In this document: positions 36,721-42,914 of the stretch, one piece after another | How positions within the stretch are numbered: position 1 is the stretch's first letter | Layout of the letters: each line of letters opens with the position of its first letter | Source of the DNA: Saprospiraceae bacterium | Lineage (GTDB): Bacteria; Bacteroidota; Bacteroidia; Chitinophagales; Saprospiraceae | Assembly (NCBI GenBank): GCA_007121335.1 | Contig: SKLY01000080.1 | Coordinates: 1 to 42,914, forward strand | Reading direction: 5' to 3' | DNA: 42,914 bases | The notes under the pieces: model-generated | What the model was told of the DNA's origin: nothing | What the model saw: only the letters and a program-made list of their open reading frames with translations | Databases searched by the model: none | Program-made: the position numbers and the translations under genes

Positions 36721-39700
36721 ATGAGTAAAAATCCTGAAACCATACAGCTCGAAGGAAAATTTAATCTAGAGACCGGGGGAGTGTTGGAAAACCCCAAAAT
36801 AGCCTATCACAGTTGGGGTGATTACGACCCTTCCAAAAGAAAGACCATTTGGGTGTGTCACGCCCTTACGGCCAACAGCAACGTTTTTGAGTGGTGGCCT
36901 GGATTGTTCGGAGAGGATGCCCTTTTCAAACAGGAGGACTACTTTATAATTTGCGCCAATATTATTGGCTCCCCTTATGGATCCACATCACCATTGGACA
37001 TCAATCCGTCTACCGGGGAGCGCTATTACGGAGAGTTCCCAAAAATCACCATTCGGGATATGGTCGGCTTTCATATGCTCTTGCGAGAGAAATTGAGAAT
37101 TGATAAAATCGACTTGTTGATCGGTGGTTCAATAGGCGGCTATCAGGTTTTAGAGTGGGCATACGCGGAACCTGATGTCATTGATAAAATAGCGGTATTG
37201 GCCAGTAGCGCAGTCAATTCCCCCTGGTCAGCTGCATTTAATGAAACCCAGAGAAAAACCATAGAGCGCTCAGCGGATTGGGGAGTTGCACAACCGGAAG
37301 CCGGTATCGAGGGAATGAAAACTGCCAGGGCTATTGCGCTTTTGTCCTACCGTAATTACCAACTCTATCACAAAACCCAGCAATCCCAAAACGGGGATTT
37401 TATTTTCCCGGACCGAGCTCCATCTTATCAAAACTATCAGGGTGAAAAACTGGCCAGGAGATTTAATGCCTGGTCTTATTATTATTTAACCCATGCGATG
37501 GACAGCCACAACCTGGGCAGAAACCGCGGCGGCATTGCAAATGCACTTCGATCAATTCAACAAAAATCGCTCATTGCGGCTTTTGAAGGGGATATGCTCT
37601 TTCCAAACGAAGAGCAAAAAATTCTGGCAAGGGAAATACCGCATTCAATCTATGAATGTGTACCTACTGAATACGGCCACGATGGATTTTTATTGGAGAC
37701 CGAAAAACTTTCCAGAATTCTGGACTCATTCCTCAACGGCAGCGGGGAATTGCCATCGAGAAAGTTGCTCAAATTTGGTGGCAAAGCCCTCTCCAACCAA
37801 ATTGGTTTTGAACGCTCACTGGACATCAGCACCAAAGAGCTGAAAAATGGCCCAATCACCCTGGTGGTGTCAGCCAGAGGTGATACCACAGCTAATTTAC
37901 AGAAGTTGGCAAGCATGGCAGCAGCGGGAGAAGATTACCGTGATTTACTGAGGGAGGTGATGGAGTATCAATATTCCCAGGTTGAAAAATCAGTCCTTCA
38001 AAAAGAAGCTGAGGAAATAAAGTCGGGCCTGAATGCTCTTGAGACACTGGGCTGGGGAGAAAAATCTGCAGTTGACAGAGTACTTGCGCAAGGCGAGTTG
38101 ATGAGCGCCAGAACAGTGGGAGCTAAGCTTGAGCTTCTTGGTTATAAAGTCCGTGTGATAGACGCAAGAAACCACCTACTCACCAGAAAAGATGGGAGGG
38201 TTGATGAAAAGCACAGTGCCGGCGAATTCTCTAAGCTTTTCAACTCCATTGAAGTTGATACCATCCCGGTGATTACCGGTTTTATTGTACGGGATCATTT
38301 GGGGCGTACTTCCAATCTCGGCTTAAACGGCAGCAATTATTCAGCCTCCTTAATAGCCTCTTTCACCAATGCTTCTGAAATTCAAAACTGGACCGATGTC
38401 AATGGATTGTTTTCGGCCAATCCTAAAATAGTACCCGATGCCGAGCCAATTCCAAAGCTGTCCTTTTCAGAGGCCAACGATCTCGCTAATTTTGGTGCGC
38501 ATATATTACACTCCAAGACCCTGCAGCCATTGATGCAGAAGAAAATCCCATTCCGAATACTCAACTACCTGCAACCACAGGCACCGGGGACACTCATATC
38601 AGGTCATCAATCAAAGGGCAATGCCAAGGCGGTTACCGTTGTTGAGGATATTGCACTGGTTGTAATCGAGGGCAATGGACTGTTGGGGAAAATTGGCATA
38701 GATGCCCGCATTTTCAGCACCCTGAGTAAGAGAGGAATCAATGTGCGGTTGATTTCTCAGGCCTCCACGGAAAGGGAAATTGGCTTTGTCATTGAAGAGA
38801 GGGACGGTGAGGCTGCAATCGAAGAATTGAAAAGAGAATTTGCTCCCGATATTTCAGCAGGCGACATTTCCACCATTGATTTAAACAGTGATATTGCTTC
38901 CGTGGTGATAATTGGCAGGCACAGTAAAGCATTGGAGAGAGCTCTCAAATCACTGAATGAAAACAGCATCCGCGTCCACCTGGTATCTCACAGCATTCGA
39001 GGCCGTCACATCAGTCTTATTATTGACAGAAAAAAGCTAAACAAGGCTGTTCGGGTGGTGCACAGGGCCGTTTTCCAAAAAACTTCCCCCATCCACGCTT
39101 TTGCAATAGGTAAAGGAGAAGTCGGCGCTGAATTTATACAACAGGTACTGGAGGGAGAAAAAAGCGATGCCCCGGAACGGATAAAACTAATAGGAGTAGC
39201 AGACTCTAAGAAGTTTTTCACAGATAAAAGCGGCATAGGCGACAATTGGAGGGAGGAGCTTAATGCCGGTAAACCTTTTGACCTCCGCGATATTACAAGG
39301 GCAATAGATGCCATGGGGCTGGGCGATGTGGTCGTAATTGATAATACCGCCAGCCAGGAAATTGCAGATCAGTACATCTCCCTCATTCAAAACGGCTTTC
39401 ACCTCGTGAGTTCGAACAAAAAAGCCAATGCAGCGGATCTCAATTTTTACAAAAGACTGCGAGAGGCGCTAAAAATCCACAGGCGTGAATATCTCTACGA
39501 GACCAATGTTGGAGCTGCTCTGCCGGTCATTCAGAACATTTCCCAAATGATTAATTCCAATGCCGACATTCAGAAGGTAAACGGGGTGTTTAGTGGATCA
39601 CTGAGCTACATATTCAACAGGTTCTCCGAAGGAGAAACCACTTTCACAGAAGTTCTGAAACAGGCAAAAAAACTGGGCTACACAGAACCTGATCCCTCAC

Positions 39701-40143
39701 AGGATCTGTCGGGTATGGATGTAGCGAGAAAGGTTTTAATCCTGGCCCGGGAATTGGGCATTGAAGCTTCCATTGGAGATGTAACCATTGAAAATCTAAT
39801 TCCCGAATCTCTTCGAAGTGCCGACCTGCTCCACGATAAAAAAGCCGGAGAGCAATTAAACCAGCACTTCCATTCTTTGAAGGAGGAATTGGAAGAGGGC
39901 GAGGTTTTAAGATACATAGGCGAGGTGCAAATTGACCCACTTGTCTTGCGAACTGCCCTGATCAAGGTAAATAAAAGTGGACCACTCGGTTCTCTAAAAG
40001 GTTCGCATAACCTGTTTCAAATCTACAGCCGCACCTTCGGCTCATCCCCTGTTGTCATTCAAGGGCCCGGTGCAGGCGGGAAAATAACAGCTTTGGGTGT
40101 TTACAGCGATGTATTGAGACTGGGAGAAAAAATTAAATCGTAG
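36721..40143 (+). CDS. Trifunctional fusion: homoserine O-acetyltransferase - aspartate kinase - homoserine dehydrogenase
   Basis: This single 1140-residue frame contains three enzymes. Residues 1-340 are MetX (alpha/beta-hydrolase), with nucleophile Ser137 in GGSIGGYQVLEWA, Asp291 (FEGDMLFP) and His320 (YGHDGFLLE). Residues about 347-635 are aspartate kinase (LLKFGGKALSN, VVSARGDTTANLQKLA, WTDVNGLFSANP). ACT domains span about 636-790. Residues about 791-1140 are homoserine dehydrogenase (GKGEVG nucleotide motif, SSNKKAN, TNVGAALPVI, ending PGAGGKITALGVYSDVLRL). It would supply steps 1 and 3 of the aspartate pathway plus activation of homoserine for MetY; aspartate-semialdehyde dehydrogenase is absent here. 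Kinase oddities: the canonical KFGGTS reads KFGGKA and the GRxGSD motif reads GLNGSN, so kinase activity is doubtful. There is no frameshift or internal stop. Confidence 0.92.
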   Translation: MSKNPETIQLEGKFNLETGGVLENPKIAYHSWGDYDPSKRKTIWVCHALTANSNVFEWWPGLFGEDALFKQEDYFIICANIIGSPYGSTSPLDINPSTGERYYGEFPKITIRDMVGFHMLLREKLRIDKIDLLIGGSIGGYQVLEWAYAEPDVIDKIAVLASSAVNSPWSAAFNETQRKTIERSADWGVAQPEAGIEGMKTARAIALLSYRNYQLYHKTQQSQNGDFIFPDRAPSYQNYQGEKLARRFNAWSYYYLTHAMDSHNLGRNRGGIANALRSIQQKSLIAAFEGDMLFPNEEQKILAREIPHSIYECVPTEYGHDGFLLETEKLSRILDSFLNGSGELPSRKLLKFGGKALSNQIGFERSLDISTKELKNGPITLVVSARGDTTANLQKLASMAAAGEDYRDLLREVMEYQYSQVEKSVLQKEAEEIKSGLNALETLGWGEKSAVDRVLAQGELMSARTVGAKLELLGYKVRVIDARNHLLTRKDGRVDEKHSAGEFSKLFNSIEVDTIPVITGFIVRDHLGRTSNLGLNGSNYSASLIASFTNASEIQNWTDVNGLFSANPKIVPDAEPIPKLSFSEANDLANFGAHILHSKTLQPLMQKKIPFRILNYLQPQAPGTLISGHQSKGNAKAVTVVEDIALVVIEGNGLLGKIGIDARIFSTLSKRGINVRLISQASTEREIGFVIEERDGEAAIEELKREFAPDISAGDISTIDLNSDIASVVIIGRHSKALERALKSLNENSIRVHLVSHSIRGRHISLIIDRKKLNKAVRVVHRAVFQKTSPIHAFAIGKGEVGAEFIQQVLEGEKSDAPERIKLIGVADSKKFFTDKSGIGDNWREELNAGKPFDLRDITRAIDAMGLGDVVVIDNTASQEIADQYISLIQNGFHLVSSNKKANAADLNFYKRLREALKIHRREYLYETNVGAALPVIQNISQMINSNADIQKVNGVFSGSLSYIFNRFSEGETTFTEVLKQAKKLGYTEPDPSQDLSGMDVARKVLILARELGIEASIGDVTIENLIPESLRSADLLHDKKAGEQLNQHFHSLKEELEEGEVLRYIGEVQIDPLVLRTALIKVNKSGPLGSLKGSHNLFQIYSRTFGSSPVVIQGPGAGGKITALGVYSDVLRLGEKIKS

Positions 40144-40221
40144 AAATCCAGACTCAAAATGAAGATAGGCAAATTATTGATTTAATGACTCAATGGCTTT
40201 TTTGTTGGCTCCCTGACTCTG

Positions 40222-40551
40222 CTAAATCAGCCCCTCGTTGCGGAGTATTTTTTGCACCTCTTCTACAGAAATTTCAAAAGCCTCACTTAGTTGTTGAGGT
40301 TTAAGCCCGCATTTGTACGTCTTTACAATATTCCTCTTGATAGCAGCTTTCTGGCGCTCCTGCATCTCTTTTTGCCGCTCCTGCATCTCTTTCTGACGCT
40401 CCTCTATCTCTTTCTGAAATTCCTCTTTGATTTTCTGAATTTTCTCCTTGTTTTCTTTATCCGCTTTTTTATATCCCTCTAATAAAATCTCCTCGTAGGC
40501 ATTTTTTGGCCCGCGTTTTACTATGCTGGAAATTGAGCCTAATGACTCCAT
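40222..40551 (-). CDS. Stand-alone copy of the Rpn C-terminal region (candidate RpnS-like inhibitor)
   Basis: The start at 40551 (MESLGSISS) gives 109 residues; the frame opens further upstream but overlaps the nuclease gene. The first 30 residues match nuclease residues 227-256 (MEALEPISDIVERGPRNAYE...) at about 23 of 30 positions, and the last 40 match its C-terminal tail (KRNIVKTYKCGLKPQQLSEAF...). Between them is a Lys/Glu/Gln-rich heptad segment predicted to form a coiled coil, longer than in the nuclease. There is no PD-(D/E)XK core, so no nuclease activity is expected. Rpn genes are known to encode, from an internal start, a small C-terminal protein that inhibits the large toxic form; this gene looks like that product as a separate gene (inference). 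It starts 20 bases after the nuclease stop. Confidence 0.75.
   Translation of the reverse strand: MESLGSISSIVKRGPKNAYEEILLEGYKKADKENKEKIQKIKEEFQKEIEERQKEMQERQKEMQERQKAAIKRNIVKTYKCGLKPQQLSEAFEISVEEVQKILRNEGLI
40351..40434. repeat. 21-bp tandem repeat encoding coiled-coil heptads
   Basis: Three near-identical 21-base units (40351-40371, 40372-40392, 40393-40413) and a fourth degenerate unit (to 40434) lie inside the small Rpn-like gene. Each encodes one heptad of the type ERQKEMQ, so repeat number changes coiled-coil length without shifting the frame. Confidence 0.85.
40462..40551. repeat. Tandem DNA duplication of the Rpn 3' segment (copy of 40727-40816)
   Basis: These 90 bases match 40727-40816 at about 80% by eye. 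The similarity stops almost exactly at the ATG codon shared by both copies. This marks the breakpoint of the duplication that created the small Rpn-like gene. Confidence 0.85.
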
Positions 40552-40570
40552 GGGATTAATTATTAAAGAA

Positions 40571-41494
40571 TTACTTAATAAGGCCTTCCCCTTTGAGGAT
40601 TCTAAGCACTTTTTCTTCTGACAAATCAAAAACATCACTGATTTGCTGAAGTTTAAGCCCATAGTTATATGATTTCACAACATTTCTTTTTGTTGTGGCT
40701 TTTTGTTCCTCTATCTTTTCCCTCTGTGCCTTTTCATATCCCTCTAACAAAATCTCTTCGTAGGCATTTCTTGGCCCGCGTTCCACTATGTCGGATATAG
40801 GTTCTAATGCTTCCATGGCTTTTTCCTTATTAGTAATCATGTAGTAATAGTAAACAATGGCTGTTCCCGTTAGGTTCCTGTCGTTTTTGTCTATTTCTAA
40901 AAATATCTTGCTGGCTGAACGCATTAAATCCTCTTCGTCCCAGGCTCGTTTGAGAAGTAATTTGATGCCCCTCCATATGCCTGCCTGAATCATCAGTATT
41001 TCACTCTCCTCAGTGGCTTGAATGTTGTCAAATATGTAATCGAATTCCGGTATGTACTTCTTCAGTGAATCATCCAGATCGTTGTAGAGGCTTCTATGCG
41101 TGTGGTACTCCCAGGGGTCTTTCCCGTGGTAGAAAAGAACGGGAATCACCGGCCGGGGTTTTTTACCCTCTTTTACCTGCTTGCCCAGCCCGGAAAAAAT
41201 ATACTGGCCCAGTTGAATGGTCACATATTTGTCTTTCCACGATTTGAACTCCAGCAATATGGGCAGATACAAAGACTTTTTGAGTCTCTTCAGTGGGACT
41301 TCAAACAAAATGTCCGCGAAGGAAGTCTTGAGTTCTTCGTTCAGAAAACTTCCCGGCACTTCCTGAATTTTAGACAAATCGATTTGCTCAATCAAATCTG
41401 CGGGCAGTCGGTGTTGAAAGTACGATTGCGCACGTTCAATATCCTTGAAAACCGACTTCATAAACAGATCATGTATGTTTTTGTCATCCGCCAT
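40571..41494 (-). CDS. Rpn family PD-(D/E)XK nuclease (recombination-promoting nuclease / transposase_31 type)
   Basis: This 307-residue protein has the Rpn N-terminal motif NIHDLFMKSVF and the nuclease core D61 in SFADILFEV, then E82-x-K84 in LPILLEFKSW, and a Gln in VTIQLGQYI. RPVIPVLFYHGKDPW follows and is typical of the family. The C-terminal part (about 227-307) contains a helical linker and a small DNA-binding-like helix pair (LKLQQISDVFDLSEEKVLRIL). Rpn proteins are DNA endonucleases; in E. coli some act in phage defence and are inhibited by their own intragenic C-terminal product. Met227 (40816), preceded by an AAGGA-like sequence, matches the start of the downstream duplicate and could be an internal start. 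A phased repeat lies in its promoter region. Confidence 0.9.
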   Translation of the reverse strand: MADDKNIHDLFMKSVFKDIERAQSYFQHRLPADLIEQIDLSKIQEVPGSFLNEELKTSFADILFEVPLKRLKKSLYLPILLEFKSWKDKYVTIQLGQYIFSGLGKQVKEGKKPRPVIPVLFYHGKDPWEYHTHRSLYNDLDDSLKKYIPEFDYIFDNIQATEESEILMIQAGIWRGIKLLLKRAWDEEDLMRSASKIFLEIDKNDRNLTGTAIVYYYYMITNKEKAMEALEPISDIVERGPRNAYEEILLEGYEKAQREKIEEQKATTKRNVVKSYNYGLKLQQISDVFDLSEEKVLRILKGEGLIK

Positions 41495-41498
41495 ACCG

Positions 41499-41506
41499 CA
41501 AAGCTA
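41499..41506 (-). promoter_or_regulatory. Possible -7 promoter element very close to the Rpn start
   Basis: The minus strand reads TAGCTTTG (exact TAnnTTTG) only 4 bases before the ATG at 41494. Used as a promoter, it would give a leaderless or nearly leaderless mRNA. No -33 box is seen at the normal distance, so it may be a chance match. Confidence 0.3.
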
Positions 41507-41535
41507 AGGGCACGGATTTCCATTAACCGTAGAAT

Positions 41536-41560
41536 AAACGTTTGTAAACGTATGTAAACG
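41536..41560. repeat. 10-bp phased direct repeats upstream of the Rpn gene
   Basis: AAACG occurs at 41536, 41546 and 41556, that is, exactly every 10 bases, within units of the form AAACGTNTGT. Positions 41539-41550 also form an inverted repeat (CGTTT, GT, AAACG). It lies 42-66 bases upstream of the Rpn start, where a regulator could bind one face of the helix. Confidence 0.6.
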
Positions 41561-41630
41561 GCAATTCTCAATTCGTCCATTTAGGCATGTGATCCGCCAC
41601 TGAGGATTGATGTCGTATCTATTCACCTAA

Positions 41631-41652
41631 TTCTTCGATTCGAATCGAAGAA
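41631..41652. promoter_or_regulatory. 22-bp perfect palindrome in the Rpn-S8 protease intergenic region
   Basis: The arms TTCTTCGATTC and GAATCGAAGAA are perfectly self-complementary with no spacer. The site is 137 bases from the Rpn start and 78 bases before the -7 box of the protease gene. It could be a dimeric operator; it lacks a U-tract, so a terminator is less likely. Confidence 0.6.
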
Positions 41653-41729
41653 CGATAAAATCTGAGTCATTTTTTGATCTAAGGAAGTTAACCAAATTCT
41701 AATATTAACCATTTATCAACTTTTCTGCT

Positions 41730-41737
41730 TACTTTTG
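41730..41737 (+). promoter_or_regulatory. Predicted -7 promoter element of the S8 protease gene
   Basis: TACTTTTG matches TAnnTTTG exactly, 62 bases before the ATG at 41800. No -33 TTTG is visible at the usual distance. Confidence 0.45.
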
Positions 41738-41799
41738 GACCAGCACAATGTCTTTACCACATACATATGCTAAATAAGTTATTTCAAACTTTCAATCAG

Positions 41800-42914
41800 A
41801 TGAAAAGAATTTACCAGTTTGTTTCGGCTATTTTGGTTACCTCATTATTTACGGTAGGTATTCAGGCACAACCTGCAATGAATATAGGGGCCAAAAAGTT
41901 TCTGTCAGAGCACAGTGAAGTATTGCGAACGGGAATGCCCCTGGAAGCTGATTTTATTGAACATTACGACCTGATCGTGGACAGGAATGAACATCTTGTC
42001 GGTGTTACTGCGATTGTGGATACAGACGATTTTGATACTGGTGGATTGGACAGGTTAAATGTACAAAATGATACCAGGATAAATGACCTTTGGACATTCA
42101 GGGTGCCGCTGTCAAATATGGCCGATTTTCTGGAGTTACGTGGACTTAGATACATTGAAATAGCTGAGCCGGTAGATCCTCACCTCCAACGCTCTACCGT
42201 GGACTCACGAACAGATTCCGTAAACCTGGGACTGGGCCTTCCTGAAGCATATACAGGCGCGGGGGTTATCATTGCAATAATTGACTGGGGATTTGATTAT
42301 ACCCACCCCACATTCTACGATTCGACACTTACAGAGTTAAGGATTTCCCGGGCATGGGATCAGAACAAATTATCCGGTCCGGCTCCTGATGGCTACTCAT
42401 TCGGTACAGAATACGTCGGTCAGGATGCCCTGCTGCAAGCCCAAAGCGATACCCTTTACGTATTTGGACCCTCTTCCCACGGCACCCATGTGGCTGGAAT
42501 TGCTGGGGGTAGTAGCGGTGGTACTGCACACAAAGGGGCGGCACCTGATTCAGAATTGATTTTCATTTCCCTTCGAAGGGACGGCCCTTCACTGGTCGAT
42601 GCTTTTCAATATATCACAGACTATGCAGCCTCCGTGGATAAACCCTATGTCGTCAACATGAGTTTTGGTAGTCACCTTGGGCCACATGATGGCACTTCTT
42701 TGAAAAATTACGGCATAGACATGTTGCACGGCCCGGGTAGGGTTTTTGTCGGATCAGCGGGCAACAATGGCAATGCTCCTTTCCACCTGGACATGGATTT
42801 TACAGAGGCACAGGGAGACACCATGCTAACAGTAGTAGGTTTTGGCAGTGGACCCGAAATTTTCGGACAAACAGTCTCCATTTGGGGTTCTGAAAACAGT
42901 GCTTTCAGCGTCTC
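41800..42914 (+). CDS. Secreted subtilisin-like (S8) serine protease (5' part; runs off the window)
   Basis: The frame is open from ATG at 41800 to the right edge (371 codons); an in-frame ATG at 41767 is also possible. The start chosen gives a clean signal peptide (MKRIYQFVSAILVTSLFTVGIQAQ). A prodomain-like region (about 25-130) precedes the catalytic domain. The Asp is in IAIIDWGFDYTHP, the His in SSHGTHVAGIAGG, and SAGNNG supplies the oxyanion-hole Asn. The catalytic Ser (GTS motif) is not reached within the window. It is probably another exported T9SS substrate, but the C-terminal sorting domain is not visible. It has its own promoter box and is divergent from the Rpn pair. Confidence 0.9.
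   Translation, partial: MKRIYQFVSAILVTSLFTVGIQAQPAMNIGAKKFLSEHSEVLRTGMPLEADFIEHYDLIVDRNEHLVGVTAIVDTDDFDTGGLDRLNVQNDTRINDLWTFRVPLSNMADFLELRGLRYIEIAEPVDPHLQRSTVDSRTDSVNLGLGLPEAYTGAGVIIAIIDWGFDYTHPTFYDSTLTELRISRAWDQNKLSGPAPDGYSFGTEYVGQDALLQAQSDTLYVFGPSSHGTHVAGIAGGSSGGTAHKGAAPDSELIFISLRRDGPSLVDAFQYITDYAASVDKPYVVNMSFGSHLGPHDGTSLKNYGIDMLHGPGRVFVGSAGNNGNAPFHLDMDFTEAQGDTMLTVVGFGSGPEIFGQTVSIWGSENSAFSV

Noticed and set aside
40552-40662. Longer start for the small Rpn-like gene overlapping the nuclease end
   Set aside because: The extra N-terminal residues are read from the nuclease 3' end in another frame and show no protein similarity; homology begins at the Met at 40551.
40571-41494. Transposase / mobile element
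   Set aside because: The family is historically labelled putative transposase, but the PD-(D/E)XK core is that of Rpn nucleases and there are no terminal inverted repeats or target duplications.

Overview
This 42.9 kb window reads as a chromosomal segment of a Bacteroidota bacterium, probably of the Saprospiria/Lewinella type (the lineage is inference). The evidence is: several large secreted proteins with type IX secretion (T9SS) sorting domains of both type A and type B; a PorP/SprF partner protein; PASTA-only, DUF2752 and TM2 proteins; and repeated matches to the Bacteroidota -7 promoter box TAnnTTTG in front of genes. I saw no rRNA, tRNA, CRISPR array, insertion sequence or prophage.

Layout. 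1-14 kb (minus strand) is a cell-surface block. It holds a giant HYR/GEVED/P-domain protein cut by the left edge, a small secreted protein, a PorP/SprF outer-membrane protein paired with a cohesin plus SprB-repeat adhesin carrying a type B C-terminus, and a HYR protein with a dockerin-like module and a type A C-terminus. A response regulator whose phospho-acceptor Asp is replaced by Glu (14.2-14.9 kb) follows. 15.3-22.7 kb (plus) carries two tandem paralogous secreted reprolysin-like zinc metalloproteases. 22.7-27.9 kb has a MATE transporter, a PASTA protein, another T9SS substrate and a rhodanese. 28.0-30.1 kb (minus) is a compact membrane-protein operon (TM2, DUF2752, DUF4870-like, M48 protease).

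30.4-40.1 kb is metabolic: a cystathionine gamma-lyase/synthase, a split transketolase, an omega-amidase-type nitrilase, and a plus-strand methionine/threonine unit. That unit has a promoter, a long leader containing a 17-codon ORF with six consecutive Cys codons and mutually exclusive RNA pairings, then metY, then a single ORF fusing MetX to aspartate kinase-ACT-homoserine dehydrogenase. It looks like a sulfur-responsive attenuation system.

40.2-41.5 kb (minus) carries an Rpn-family PD-(D/E)XK nuclease followed at once by a separate gene that duplicates only its C-terminal part. The duplicate starts at a Met matching an internal Met of the nuclease. This resembles a nuclease-inhibitor arrangement in which the normally intragenic antitoxin has become its own gene. 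The right end is the N-terminal part of a secreted subtilisin-like (S8) protease.

The strongest candidates for undescribed biology are the poly-Cys leader of metY, the split Rpn large/small pair with a phased repeat in its promoter, and the surface block that has cohesin modules and a dockerin module on neighbouring T9SS substrates.
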